DNA of 64,000 nucleotides from Smallanthus sonchifolius (GCA_023525975.1 CM042032.1:37304001-37368000); one strand, 5' to 3'. Shown: positions 32,924 through 45,660, counted from the stretch's first letter. Made by a program: numbers and translations. The notes: generated by a model from the letters alone, not told the origin.

Positions 32924-33500
32924 TTATATAATCATATGTTTTGGTCTATTTTAGTGTTAGATTTTTTTTTCTTTTTGAACGGCAACTCACACACACTCTA
33001 AATATATTTATAATCTACACTACTTGTCTACGACGTGAGTAGAACACACAACGTCTTGAGAAGAAACACCATACAAACTCACACACACTTTAAATTTACT
33101 CATAATCTATATTACCTGTTCGTGCCAAATGCCCTTTGATTATCTTTTTTTTTTCCTAGATATCTTTAAAAAATTCATATACCAGGCTAAATTATCCTGT
33201 TGAGATTTTAAATTACCCATCATAGTATTTTATACCTAATTTATCCACTTAATCACCTCCACAAATTTTGGAATGTGTGTTTGTGGTGATATGACCCATC
33301 GGAAAGTAACTCCTGCCTATCTGTGAGGTAGGTATATCCACCGGTCGTCGGGAGGTTGGTAAATCTTTCTCTACCAATTAATAATTATTAATCACTGCAC
33401 AGTCCCCACAACCAATCGATGCCCTATGATCCCATCAACATCATTTTAAGTGTCAGTTTCAACAAATCTCCATTGTGGGTTGATTTTCTGTAAAAGTATT

Positions 33501-33836
33501 ATGAATTCCGCCATGAACAAATACAGAGGGTTTTGGAGGGTGTTGTATGTTGTGTTATTGGGTCAATTAGTGTCTTTTTCAATGGCCCTTATGAGCTTCA
33601 CTTCATCTCTATCTGCTAAACTTGGTTAATTTCCCTCCCCAATTTCTAACTAATTTGTTCATAGGTAATTTTATATGATTTTCTGGGTTTTTCTTATAGG
33701 TGTTAATTCCCCCTTTGCTCTTGCATTTTTCTCTTATTTGGCTTTAACATTGGTCTTTGGAAGCATCTTGGTCTACCGCCGTCAAAAGCTACATGTAATC
33801 TCAAACTTGAAATTTAGCTTGTTTTCTTGTTAAAAA

Positions 33837-33888
<52 letters not shown>

Positions 33889-35697
33889 GAATTTTACAGA
33901 TTTCTTGGTTTTGGTATGTCCTCTTAGCATTTGTAGATGTGCAAGGAAATTATCTTGGTTAGTAAACTAGAGTTATGCCTCCAAGAAACAAGTCAAACCC
34001 AAGTTGATTTCAATGGTTTTGTGGTGATTGCAGTTAATAAAGCTTTCCAGTTTTCGTCAATCACAAGCGTGACGATAATTCTCACTTGGTTCTTTCTGGG
34101 CACAAAGTATTCTTTATGGCAATTTTTTGGGGCAGCTCTATGTGTTTCAGGGCTTTTTTTAGTGCTTCTCTCTGATTCTGGTGTGGGTGGTGGAGGTAAC
34201 AATCAAAGTCCAAAGTAGGTTTGTTTTTCTAGGAAAATCCTGGTTTCATGTGATGTATGTTTTGGTGTTCCAGGTGGCTCCAATCCTGTTCTTGGTGATG
34301 CACTTGTGATTGCAGGGACATGTTTTTTTGCATTGAGCAATGTTGGTGAGGTTGGCTTTCATTACTTAAGGGGTTGGTTAAGTTTGACTAGTCAAATGGA
34401 TTTAGCTAAAAAAAGGTTGAACTCACATAAAGTGTATTCAAATGCATTATAACCTCCTAAATCGCTTTATCAAAACAGGTTGCATTGTTTCTGTAATAAT
34501 ATAGTTTTTATAATCATATTTTTGCGTACTAATAATTTAAAATTTTCAAAATATGGGATACAAAGGTGTTTGCTGGTTGGCCCAACCTCTTTTGACCTGC
34601 ACTATAAACATCTATGTTTGACCCGGACCCATTTTAACCTGTTATCCAACCTGCCTAACCTGCAGTTTCACCACCTTTAGTCTTAAAGTTTCGGTTTCTA
34701 CAAACACCAACCATAATTTTTTACTTGTAGCATTTATTTGATATGCAGGAATTTTGTGCGAAAAAGGTGGGTCGGATTGAAGTAATAGCAATGTTTGGTT
34801 TGTTTGGAATGCTTGTGAGCTTAATTGAGATGTATCCTTGATTTGTTAGAACTCTGTGAGGCCCAAACTCGATACCTCCATGTAATTCTGAACAAGAACA
34901 CCATTTGTCAGTTTTCCTTAACAATTCCTTAGGGCAATATTTGAGTTCAAGAATCTTGAATCGATATCTTGGTCTCCAGAAGTTGTAAGTGCAATGTCTT
35001 ATTTTATTTTTTCGTTTATATTTGTAAAAACTGAAAAACCGGACATCTTTCAGATATTAACCTTTGTTGGTTTCGGGATAGCAGGCTTTATGTTCAATTC
35101 TTTGACCCCTCTTGTTCTGCAGGTTTGTTTCTCATGCTATACAAAGAAAAGAGTAGCAAAACGTTAAAAACATATGGATTAAATCTCATAAAACAATGAT
35201 CGGATTTTTGCAGGCGAGTGGAGCCACATTATTCAATCTCTCGTTACTCACAGCCGATATGTGGACAGTGGTCATTCGCGTGTTTTTATACCACCAAAAG
35301 GTAATCTTTCTGAATTCACACATGGACTCATATTCAGTGGTGGATACAATTATTTTTTATTTTTACTAGTGTCACCTTGTTTTGGTCTTCTGATGTCTAT
35401 TAACTCGATTTACAGATTCCTTTTATCATGCCTTTTGACCATAATATTGTTGCAGGTGGACTGGTTATACTATGTGTCATTTTTATTTGTTGGTATCGGT
35501 CTCGTCATATATTCGAAAACGCAAGTCTTGTTGTCACACTGGTTTCTATTATTTTGTCACATCTATGCTGTTGTGATCTCAATATGAAACTTTACTTGTT
35601 TTAAAGGGAGAAGCATTCCAATGAGTTACCGAAACCTGAAACTGATGACCCCGACCAACCATACCAGCTGCTAGCAGAGGAAGCCGTCCGAGTCTAG
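33501..35697 (+). CDS. SLC35F-type (DUF914) drug/metabolite transporter superfamily protein, 11 exons
   Basis: Exons by splice signals and homology: 33501-33624, 33700-33794, 33900-33957, 34034-34195, 34274-34350, 34749-34831, 34933-34984, 35054-35122, 35214-35300, 35456-35520, 35607-35697 (TAG). All phases join. The predicted protein is a multi-pass membrane protein matching plant SLC35F/DUF914 proteins: MALMSFTSSLSAKLG, FGSILVYRRQKLHISWFWY, DVQGNYLVNKAFQFSSITSV, GTKYSLWQFFGAALCV, ALSNVGEEFCAKK, ASGATLFNLSLLTADMW, KVDWLYYVSFLFVGIGL. Such proteins are nucleotide-sugar or metabolite transporter relatives; the substrate is not established. Oddities: about ten residues (family consensus LLDCCTIAWV) are missing after SSITSVT with frame kept, and intron 10 uses a GC donor (GCAAGT). 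Intron 2 contains a long AT repeat. Otherwise intact and probably expressed. Confidence 0.85.
33840..33890. repeat. AT microsatellite and poly-T in intron 2 of the transporter
   Basis: About 16 AT units followed by about 17 T, ending a few bases before the intron acceptor TTTTACAG. The T-run could act as the polypyrimidine tract. Confidence 0.85.
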
Positions 35698-37875
35698 AGT
35701 TGAGGCCACGGTACAACATTATTTGTTTCTATAGCATACGATATTATAAGCAGTACTTGTAGCATATGCTCTTATATTTTCCGAAGGATGTTTTTAGAAC
35801 GATGAAACAATACGTTTGATAAGACTATATTAGAGCTTACTGTGTTAACATCTTTATATTAGTTTGTAGAAAAAACATGGAATATCTTTGGTGAAACATG
35901 ATTAGTAATCAACGACTAATAAACATTATAAAAACTCCACTCGCTATTCTCAAGTTTTCTTGATAACATCTAAATCATTTTAACCAACTTAACGGCTATG
36001 TATTCTGCACAATTATTAGAATAGAGGAAGTGAGAAAAAGTCTTGAGTACATGACCATATAATAATAGCCAAGAGCAATGGCATTAGCATCGGTGAATTC
36101 CCCTTAACCAAGTGATGAGGGTTCAAACCCTATTGTGGGTATTTAGGTGGTGTAGAATTATATAGTGTGTGTCACAGTTCAAAAAGAAACATGACCATAT
36201 AATAGTAATTAGGAAAAGTAATTACCAAAAGATGATGCTTTTAACGAATTTTCTAAAACCTTGTCTCGATTTGTAAATGAAAACTATATAAATTTACTTA
36301 GAAAATAATTGTTATACATGAGTCAGGTGAATGTTGGCCGGTGTATAAACTTATTTCCAAATTATAGGTCTTCTTTCAATCGGAATTTCAAAACAAATTG
36401 GTCTGTGATTCTTGATTGAAGATTGAATCAATGATCTTGATCTTAATTTTGAACCTTGGCTCTGATACCACTGTAGATCCAGGCAATCATCGAATCATTC
36501 CATTCAATCAAGAATAGAATTGGGATGAACCCTAATACACGAATTGCTTTAATCAAACACAACTATCTGATTGTTCACAAATGATATCGTATATATACAG
36601 ACATACTTTGATCGACCGCAATGCTTCATCAGAAACATGGTGATCCTTCTCTAAATGACGTAACCCTAATTGGCAGTTTAAATTTTACAAACTTACATAC
36701 TAGACCCTCCTACTAGATATAATTACATAACATACTCTAAACTTTATATCTCCATGTTTATCAAACAATTAAGGTCAACAAAAACATCCCAAGATCTTTT
36801 AACACTTCCACAGAATGCATGGTATCAGTAGAATGTTCACCATTATTTATACATCTAGATCTCCTCAACATTATTACACAATTATTCAAACGTGACTTTC
36901 CCTCTGATTCCAATACCAATTCTCATTAACATCAGCTGCTCCATTAGCTTTGTCCTACAACTTGCATGATCTTCTTGTACCGTACCACTCGTTGATGCAC
37001 ACAATCTTTCAAACCCATTGTTTCATGAGATCTTTGATGACTTCTGTGTTAAACACGGCATCAGTAGAATAGATAGTTCACATTATAATCCATAAAGCTT
37101 CTAACTTTCAATCTGATAATACTCTATATGATGTAATTCACCGGCATCACTTTTCCTGGGACATTCTCATTGTATGTTTCTTCATCTAACGTTTGTTTAT
37201 TCCAAACATCATGAAGTCCCTTTCTAACCAAGATTCCACCTTTATCATCACTATTTGCGCAAGCTGCTGTCTTTATCACTTTGACATAATCCTTAGCCAT
37301 TTTTCCCATTGATCCCTTCTCCTACATATTACTCCATCCCAGCCCAAGATCCCATAAATCCCAAGTGGGATTGACTCTAAAGTCCAAGAGAAAAAGGCTG
37401 ACACAAAAAGATTCTGGACTAGGTTTTTATGCCATTGGTGGGTCTGAAAAATTTGGAGTGGAAATAGTTGTCAAGAGTCCAATGGCATAACACTTCCTTA
37501 TGCCTCCCAGTTTGATGCTATTTCCTAGTACAAAAAAGTTCCCTAAAACCCCATACCAACACGTTGAACCAATCAAAGGGGTCAATTGAATTGGTCTTTC
37601 TTAGACTCCATTACGGTTCAAATAGGTTCAGGTAACAAGTCGAGTCAATGGATCAACTGCTGGCTCGGCATTAGCTTGGAAGTGGTTATTTACGTTGTAC
37701 ATCGGTATCAGAAGGGATAAAAAGAAGTATAGTTTCAAAAGTGTAAATAAACCCACCAAGAAAATAAATACCAAAATCATATATAACAAGACATCCCAAC
37801 AAGATGCTCCCATCAAATTAAAAGAAATTAAAAAAAAGAACATGATCTTTGACTGACTAACATAGTTTGTGGGAG
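35698..37875. other. Region between transporter and hydrolase genes
   Basis: Holds the 3' flank of the transporter, a SINE-like piece (listed) and, at 36459-36472, a GCTCTGATACCA string followed by TGTAGATCC. The last is the complement of a primer binding site beside an LTR-like start, so a small retroelement remnant may follow to about 36780. A 61-codon minus-strand ORF at 37124-37309 (MGKMAKDYVKVIKT...) is not recognised. No other gene seen. Confidence 0.35.
36073..36190 (+). mobile_element. SINE-like tRNA-derived fragment
   Basis: AATGGCATTAGCATCGGTGA resembles a degenerate A box and GGGTTCAAACCC (36119-36130) a good tRNA B box. An A-rich tail follows near 36180-36190. The spacing is compatible with a plant SINE, but no target duplication was confirmed. 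Confidence 0.4.
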
Positions 37876-38229
37876 CTAATCTTCTACGTTCAGAAGCGTT
37901 TTGAGAATAGTGTCGGTCATCCCATCCACAAAAGCAAAGAGGTGGCCAGCATGTGTGAGCTCATGGTATTTGATCCATGGGAGGCGTTGGGCGATATAGC
38001 GTTGCAGTGTCACAGGAGTAAACCGATCATCATCACCTTGCCATATATGAACTGATCCTTCATTATTTGGAAATGGATTCTCGAGTTCCATTGGATCAAA
38101 CTCCCACTTCCCGAATGCAATTATTAAATCACGGTGGAGAGACTCGTATTCTCGTTGTTGTGTTGGCTGCCTCTTTAACACAATAAAAGAGTAACACATA
38201 AGGTAAACTGGCTGAATACAAAAATGTTA

Positions 38230-38820
38230 AATCACACTTGGTTTTTAATTAACTAGATGCCAGTGGCACGAGCACGACACGAAAAAAAAAATTATGTTTT
38301 GGGTTGCCATATTTAATCCGTTTAATATTCCAGTATGTTTAGCACATTTACAACTTGATTACAACCCGTCTTTAACTCATTTAGATAAACTGGTTGAATA
38401 AATAATGTTAACCGCACCTGGTTTTAGTAGGGGCGTCAATCATGTTGGGTTGGCGGGTTGAATCGTTGAATGCGGACACGGCTTCTTTTTTTTCATGTGA
38501 AAGATATCAACCGTAATCCAGACACACTTAACCCCAGCACGATCGTTTAACCTATTTATCCACATGAGTCAAAAGGATTGATGGGTTGGTGGGTTGCAAT
38601 CAAGTTGTAAACGCGTTAACCGGGTTGGAAGGTTGTAATAAATGCGTTAAACTAGTCATAAACAGGTTGGTGAGTCGATCTATCTAATTAAACAGGTTGA
38701 CGGGTCAACCTGTTTACTTAAACGGGTTAAGCAGATCGACCCGAACATGACCCGTTTAACTAGAGGGGTTAGATATGACAACCCAAAATCTAATTATTTT
38801 CATTTCGTTAACTAGATTGC
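38230..38820. repeat. Low-complexity GGGTTG/CAACCC-rich intron sequence
   Basis: Intron 4 of the hydrolase is filled with repeated GGGTTGGCGGGTTG and GACCCG motifs in both orientations, interspersed with AT-rich DNA. Probably an old transposon remnant; family not identified. Confidence 0.35.
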
Positions 38821-40019
38821 CACACACAAGGTACCTTTTGTGCTTCTGTTAGAAGACCCTTAAACTTTGAGAGAATTTCCATGTCAGGGGGAGAAAACAT
38901 AGCAAGCGATTGAGAAGTGACAGAGGAACGGGAACCATTTTTGAGTATCCCACCAATAGGTCAGCCATGGTAGGTGGTGAGCGACACGAAGGGCCCATTG
39001 GTCTTGCTTGAACATCTGGGAATATACTTCCTTAGATATGCTTGAAGGGAAGTTAGGCCACCAGTGATTAACTACCGGAGCAACTAGAGTTACACTAGTC
39101 TATTTAAATCATAAATACAATATTAACACAATTAAAACAAATTACTTAAAAACAACTACCAATAAACTGTATAAGTGGCAAGTCCTACCCATCTACTTGC
39201 AAATGGGTCGATTTGTATCGTGTTTTTAACTCAAACGGGCCCAATCAAAAAAGTGGGTCACGGGACACATGGGTTGACAATCGCCCAAACCTCCTAACTT
39301 GTTTTATTCAAAGATTTATAAAATCATTGTAATCATGATTAAAGCTTAATTATTCATAATAATAACCTATTTCAACTGAACCCGTTCTGACCCATCTTGC
39401 TACCTCTAAGAGAAAGCTTAAAAAGCTATCAGAATTCGACCAACACCTGTGAGGGATGTATTTGAGGCAAGGCCAAACCAATTCTCCACCCATAGACACC
39501 CCAACTACATAAAATTTAGATCCAAGTCCTAGTTGATCAGCAAGCTCCTCTATATCCAAAGCTAAACTCTTTAGAGTTCGGTTAGGATCTGGATCACTCT
39601 CACCATAACCAGGCCGGTCAAATGAAACAGTGTACACCTTTAAATCTTCAATAAGAGCCTGTAAAGATCAAGTTTCATATCGGTTGCAACAAAAATGATT
39701 ATCTCAAGAGTATAATAAAACTACTTATCTACCCCTTGTTTCAACTTAATCTGAGAGGCTTTAACTTCCACTTCACAAAAATGTAAGTTCTGGTCGGTTT
39801 TATAATAAGTTTCTATAATAAACAGAATTTGCAACACTCAAAAGCCTCATTATCCAGTTATTATAAATTCAGACAGCAGAAGCATATCCAAAAACTATTT
39901 TATCAAGTTTGTTTTACTATAGCTAATTATCCGATTTTGATTACTCAATATTACATAATCTCTATCAAAAAGCACATCCAAACATCCCCTTAGTGTAAAC
40001 AAACAAACAAACATACCTA

Positions 40020-40140
40020 GCAAAATCCCACATAAAGGTAGGGTCTGGGAGGGTAGGATGAGGGCACACCTTACCTCTATCCGACTGAATAAAGAGATTG
40101 CTCCCAGATAGACCCTCGGCTCCGTAGAAACCCTTTATTT
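40020..40140 (-). mobile_element. Au-SINE-like fragment in hydrolase intron 2
   Basis: GGTAGGGTCTGGGAGGGTAGG...CACACCTTACCTCTA...GACCCTCGGCTC resembles a conserved part of the plant Au SINE family. The tRNA-like promoter part is not present, so this is a fragment. Confidence 0.4.
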
Positions 40141-40893
40141 ATGTTTTATTTTTTATTTTATTTTCTTCTTTTGTTGGGCGATAGAGAAAGCATACAAGAA
40201 ATACAAGACATGCTTGCAAGGTAGACATACAAGGCATACAAGAACACAAGAGGCAAGAAAATAGGTATCACAAGCATATAAAAGAACATTAAGGCATCAA
40301 AGTCCCTACGGCTAAAGTAGATAAGACTAAATCATCTCCTTAGTGTGTAAACCATCAATATCTCCAAGAAAAGATGACAACATTTAACTAATCTATTTTA
40401 GGGAAACAAAACACTCAAAGGACATGAGAAGAATGGAAGATGAATACCGGGGACGCTGCAGCAGCAAAAAGATTATGTTGTTTGGAATTGGCAAAACCAT
40501 GAACAAAGATTATTTTATATTTGGCTGTTTCTTTTGGAACGCCGTGTTCTAAATAAGACAAATGCCTTCCATCACGAAGCTTAATCCTGGGTGATGTAAC
40601 AGGTGGACCGTCTCTATAGATCCACATATCTTTGGAGGTGGCGGACGTGTTGCTTGATAGGCCCATGCAAGAACCCCCGAAAGCAAGACGAGCAATAATT
40701 TCTTGAAAATCCCTAATAAGTTCCAATGAGATAAGGCAAACCAAGTCAAGTTTAGTAACAGAATATTTTTCAGCATGTATAAGAAACCAGATGAAGTTTC
40801 TTAAGAGCATGAGCTCACATAGTTAAGTTTATAAACCCAAATTTCTCTGATTCAAATTTTAAGCCATAAAAACTTACCCTTGGTATTCGAAAC

Positions 40894-42110
40894 TGTAACA
40901 CCCTATTTTTATAAAAAAATAACCCAAAAGGACTAATTCAAACAATAGCCCAAGGATGAGCTGCCACGTGTTGGTGACTAATGGTTGAGAAACGACTCGT
41001 GGAAACCCTATAGCGGACCGTCACCAGGATGGTAACGGTCCGCCATGCCACAAGATGGATAGCGAACTACTATCCTATAGACTAACGGTCCACGAAGTGT
41101 TGCCCACGCACCTTATCCGGAAACTGGAGGCGGTAGCGGACTGCTACCAATCTAGTTAACGGTCCGCTACCAATGCAAAATCAGCCTATAAATAAGTTGG
41201 TCGATGGTAGCATTTCTTCACAACTTCACACACCAACACCAAATCCTACACACACATAAACTTATGTGAACGAAATCCCAAGACCCGGTTCGCGATCGAA
41301 AGTCCGGTTCTCCAAGTTTCGACAACAACTAGCCATAGATAGCATCAAGGTAAGGTTCTAACTAGTTCTTATAGTTCGATTATTTCCATTAAGATAGGTT
41401 CGCTTGTCTAAGTAACGTTGTAATGGCCTAGGACTGTAAACCAAGTATTGTGCCATTACAAATTGTGAACGTAAAGCTTTTGAAGGAAAGAGGAAAAACT
41501 AGAGGTGAGTTCTATGATGCCCACTTTTACATGTTTTAATATTTTGGGCTGACGTACATGCTATGATGAAATTTATTTAAGTTCCAAGAGGCTCTGGTTT
41601 TAAATGTTTTAAACGTTATGAGCTAGTACGCTTATTAAAGAAAGATTTTATAAAGAAGTCGTAATGCCCACTTTCAAACATTTTAAATGTTTTGGGTTGG
41701 TTTACATGTGGTAACATGTTCATCAAGAATAGAATGAAGTATAAAGTAGGGTGACAATGTCATGGCCGAGTTCATGATTGTCTCTGATAAACAGTATAAA
41801 GTATGGTGACAACGTCATGACCCGAGTTCATGATTGTCCCTAATGAAAAGTATAAACTGTTAAAGGTTAAAGTATCTATTACACACATGAATGAACAATG
41901 AAAGGATAAAGGAGACTTGTTGCCTCTAAAGTTAACACCGGTGTCTAAAGTTAACACCGAAGTCTCATCAGCGTCTAAAGTTAACAATGGGCCATAAAGG
42001 GGCGCCAGTGTGTAACGTTAGCACTATGACCAAAAAGTTATAGGGCAATGCCCGTGTGGCTTGCCAATAAAGTAAAGTAAAGTATTAAATCAGGAAGTTT
42101 TGTGCAGCAA
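40894..42110 (+). mobile_element. LTR fragment (family I) in hydrolase intron 1
   Basis: Begins TGTAACACCC after GAAAC (40889-40893). It has an array of CGGACCGT/ACGGTCCG palindromes (41010-41175) directly followed by CCTATAAATAAG (41185-41196) and a CACACA-rich leader. The right end cannot be fixed; no matching GAAAC next to a CA end was found, so it may be truncated. A 55 bp unit is duplicated (41739-41793, 41794-41848), and GTCTAAAGTTAACA is present three times near 41935-41985. Confidence 0.6.
41010..41196 (+). promoter_or_regulatory. Palindrome array and TATA box of LTR I
   Basis: AGCGGACCGTCACC, GGTAACGGTCCGCC, AACGGTCCAC, GTAGCGGACTGCTACC and TTAACGGTCCGCTACC precede CCTATAAATAAG by about 15 bp. 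The same layout is found in solo LTRs D and E. Confidence 0.65.
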
Positions 42111-42663
42111 TGAAATCATTGCTAATAACACAGGCACAAATATGGTCCCCGTTGACTAATTTGAATCTAATGACTGTTGACTAAAGGTTGTGATTTGAAG
42201 ATCCAATCACATCTCTAATAACTAGAATCAATGGTTTAAATTCAAAGGAAAAGTTAATCTGACTTCAAACTAGTTAGAATATATGAGTGGAGAAACATGA
42301 TTCACAGACCTTTGGGAAGAGCAGAGGAAGAAGTGGATTTGGTTTTCCTGTTGTGTGATCTAGCTGATGCAGCTGAAATCTTCCTGGTAGCACCACCTGC
42401 CATTGCTGTTGCTTAGATTTCGATGGGGAGAGAAGAAGATCGAGTCTATGCCCAATCGACCGTTTGAGACTTTTGCTCAGGCCTGTACTCCTTTTGACTT
42501 TGAAAATTTACAAATACCCGCCCTCGACTTATGTCTAGTATTCAATTATAACTCAAATTTTAAACTTAATTACACAAATGCTTATATATACCCGGAATTT
42601 AGATCTGGTCTTTAGCGTCGATGGGTTGGAACCCCTTCAACCCCCAAGGATTAACTATCCTAA

Positions 42664-43640
42664 ACACAAGGGGTGGTGAACCCTTAACTACCCTAGCATT
42701 TTTTTAATAAAATATAAAAACATAAAATAAAATACATTAATATAAAATTAAAATTAATTTAAATAATAAAACATTAAAAATAAAATTAACTAAAAAAGTA
42801 AAACATTAAAAATAAAAATAAAATCTAAAATTCGCAAGGTCATCCGTATTTTGCGGCTAAGTCACTTTGCGTTGTAGGACGATTTGCAAGAATGGTTTGG
42901 GGATACCGCCATGCGGTTCGAGAAACGTCTTAATGTCCTGGTCATATTGTTCTTGCCGGATAGCTTCTCGTTGTTCTTCCATCATGGCAGTTTTGTTTCG
43001 TCCAATTTCTTTCGAATTTGTTTTTTTTTCTTCTTTTTCTTTCTCTTTCAACGTCCTATAGTCCTATAGAGCTTCAACCAAACTTTCCTTGCTCTTGCTT
43101 GATGACTCGGCCACTTTCTTCCCTTTACGTGCCACCCGTGTCGGTGTTGTGTCATTGTTTGGGTCGGGGACCTTGCTAGTTAAACTGTCATTTGAACTTG
43201 TGTAATTGCCCGACTCCGATTGTGGTAGAATTGGGGATATTGAAACGTGTGTGGCGGAGTCGGTTCACTTGGACCCGAACGGACTTTTGGTTTATAGATT
43301 TTGCGAGCGGAGGGTGTTTGTTTCCTTAGATCCATGAGTAGAGTATAAAAATAAAAGTAGTAGAGTAGAAAATTAAGAGTTGGAGAGTATTTGTTTGGTA
43401 TAAAATTATGTATTAAAGGTTTGTATTTATAGGGAGGAATTTTTTTTATTTTATTTTATATAATAGCCAACGGCTATATTTGGGTGGAAACGGTAACATG
43501 CAACAGTCACAAACAACACAAAAACCACAACTTCATGAACCCGGGAATTGAACCTGTCGCCCTACCCATGAGGGTTGCGGTGGTGTTCCCGTGAACCCAA
43601 CCGAACACGAAGATGGAACCCGAGACCACCCCTTCCACCC
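42664..43640 (-). mobile_element. Harbinger-like DNA transposon remnant with ORF1-type fragment
   Basis: The ends share AAGGGGTGGT (42668-42677) and its complement ACCACCCCTT (43625-43634), with TAA on both outer sides (42661-42663, 43641-43643). Inside, minus-strand frames at 43335-42857 give MDLRKQTPSARKIYKPK and, after a frame change, AMMEEQREAIRQEQYDQD and PHGGIPKPFLQIVLQRK. This resembles the Myb/NAM-associated ORF1 product of plant PIF/Harbinger elements. No transposase ORF is present. The inverted repeat is short, so the boundaries are tentative. Confidence 0.45.
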
Positions 43641-43931
43641 TAAGTATTAGAAATTACATTTTTGGGACTAAAAGTCTTTCAGTTTGATTAAGTCATGGCG
43701 TTTTATGTACACCATATGGTGTTTTAGTATGTAATGGCGTTTTACTGTAGGTTATGTTCTGGAAGGATGATATGATGATATACTGCAGCTGCAAGCGCTA
43801 TGAACAGTTTGAGTTGTTTTGTAGGCACATTTTCTACATTTTGAAGCTGTGTGATATAAGAGAATTTCCCAAAAAATATGTTCTTAGAAGATGGACAAGA
43901 GAATTTCCCATCTATTGATCGTTGACTATAT

Positions 43932-44345
43932 ATGGACGGTGATGATGGCGCTAACAGTATGATTCGTAAGATTATGCTTTCGACGGAGTACACTCTAAAC
44001 CGTCTTTCTAGCAATATGTGTGAACTCTCTCTCTATAAAGATTATGTTAAAAGTTACATGACAAAGACTGATGAGGTTCATATTGTTGCACCTCCTCCTA
44101 GTAAAAGGGATAGGCTTTCTAAGTTGACCGGGCATACACAATCGAATCAACATCCTGTAAGGAATCCCGTTGGGATATGGAATAAAGGTTGTGGCGTGCA
44201 CAAACGTTTGAAGTCTAAAAAGGAAGGAGCCGTTATTAAAGCAGGAAAAAAATCAAGGCAACGTCAAAATTGCAAAGAATATGGCCACTATGCTACAACT
44301 TGTCCTTCAGAGAAACTGAAGAAGAAATTGTCTGAAGGTCTTTAA
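43932..44345 (+). pseudogene. FAR1/FHY3-type (Mutator-derived) C-terminal fragment with CCHC motif
   Basis: A 137-codon ORF with NPVGIWNKGCGVHKRLKSKK and a C-terminal zinc knuckle NCKEYGHYATTCP (first Cys position altered). This is the tail of FAR1-related / Mutator-like transposase proteins. The N-terminal DNA-binding, transposase and SWIM parts are not present upstream. It lies between stretches rich in CATGGCGTTTTA repeats. Confidence 0.55.
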
Positions 44346-45385
44346 GTTTTGATACATTGAATTCACATTAGAGTAATAGTAGGGGTATTTTTTTCTAGTC
44401 TTAGTATTCCACATTTATTTGTAAACTACATGGAGCATTAGATGAAAATAATGTTACTTGGCATGGTGTTTTTTATTAGCTCATTTGGTATTATATACCT
44501 TTTTTGCCAGTTGAGTGTGGTGCTTTATTTGAATATTATGGTAATTGACATGGCGTTTTAGTGTATTCATTAGTCATGGCGTTTTAGTGGCAGACTTTTT
44601 TTGCATTTTAGCTTTATGTATTTAACATCATACAAATGACAAGTTTTACATGACGTTTACATTTGAACACGTTCTACATGGCGTCTTAAAGTAGAATTCA
44701 ACCATCAGCAAAAAGTGTAGATGCTAGTCATTCATCAGCAGAAAGTAATAGTTTTATAGTCTTTACATCAACCAAAGCAAACTACGTCATTTCATTAGCA
44801 GTAAGCACTATTAATTAAACAAAAGCTATGGTAATATTAATAAAACAAAAATTAGTGTTCAAGTCATTGTCTGAAACTCTACATTAGCAGTTTTTTCCAA
44901 ACCAATGCAAATCAAGGACTAACCAAATGTATGTTAATCTACCCATTGAGCCAATCTTTTTGAAACTCTAACATCAGCAGTGTTTTCAAGCTCAAGTCTG
45001 GTGTTACGGTCTTTTGACAAGTATTTCCTTAAATCTTTCATCAACCATTCCTTGAATCTTTCATCAACCATTCCTTCTGCTCATTGATTTCATGGAGTAC
45101 GATCTTTGTTGCATATTTTCAACGTAAGTCATTCAACTGTTCCTGCTGAGCAATCATCCAGTTTACCTTTGTAAGTCTCCATATGCCTCATAAAAAAACA
45201 CCAGTCAATTTTGTTATTTTGTGTTCTCCATTTCATTTCAACTCGTTCTATTTTAGCTTTTTTAATGTGGATTCCACTCGGGGTGTAAAGTTGATATCAA
45301 GTAGTTTCCAAATGCAGTTCTCTGGCAAAATAAATAAACATGTAACTAGTATGTTCAATTTTTATGCTAAAGACAATATTGTTTT

Positions 45386-45660
45386 TTAGTAGTTTATCAT
45401 CTTCTCAGGCCAGCCCTGGTACTTATCTAACATTGAAAGTTTAGCTGCACTATTGTCAATGATCTCGACTACGTGTGTTTTCAGATTAAAGCACATGAGG
45501 TAGCAATGTTGTTCGTATATAATTGGAACGAACACAACTTCAAATCCATTACTGCTTGATCTACCTATTTCTTCTAACACTGTAGTCATGTTGCATTTGA
45601 ATTCGATCTTCCTTTCAATGCGACTTTGCTTGTAAGTGTCTCTATGCTGTTTTATAAGAA
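45386..45660 (-). pseudogene. Ulp1-type (C48) cysteine protease fragment
   Basis: The minus-strand frame runs from about 45660 through SNGFEVVFVPIIYEQHCYLM, then VVEIIDNSAAKLS, to a stop at 45386. The FVPI...HCYL...IIDNS pattern corresponds to the His and Asp part of the Ulp1/SUMO-protease catalytic domain. The Cys-bearing part is absent. Plant Mutator-like elements of the Kaonashi type carry such domains, and the neighbouring FAR1 piece fits that origin. Confidence 0.55.

Larger units (their letters stand above)
37876..42403 (-). pseudogene. Alpha/beta hydrolase-fold protein gene, five exons, frame-disrupted
   Basis: Exons (minus): 42403-42310 (MAGGATRKISAASARS), 40712-40448, 39658-39447, 39099-38835, 38172-37876 (stop TAG). 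Exon 2 has a membrane segment (LLLVLLSGVLAWAYQA, then PPPPKICGS) and then SPRIKLRDGRHLSYLEHGVP and KIIFVHGF. Exon 3 has FDRPGYGESDP and the nucleophile motif GVSMGG. Exon 5 has the acidic GDDDR and the His motif HAGH. It matches a plant family of membrane-anchored hydrolases of unknown substrate. Compared with the family, exon 2 carries about +2 bases after ICGS (near 40615). Exon 4 has lost bases at its start (near 39090) and gained one at about 38925, after KWFP. A full product is therefore unlikely. Intron 1 holds an LTR piece. Sequencing error is an alternative explanation for each shift. Confidence 0.75.

Noticed and set aside
37124..37309. 61-codon minus-strand ORF between the transporter and hydrolase genes
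   Set aside because: No recognised family, no flanking exon evidence; mentioned only in the region note.
43540..43560. B-box-like GGTTCAATTCC on the minus strand
   Set aside because: No A box or tail at the right distance; may be chance within the Harbinger-like remnant.
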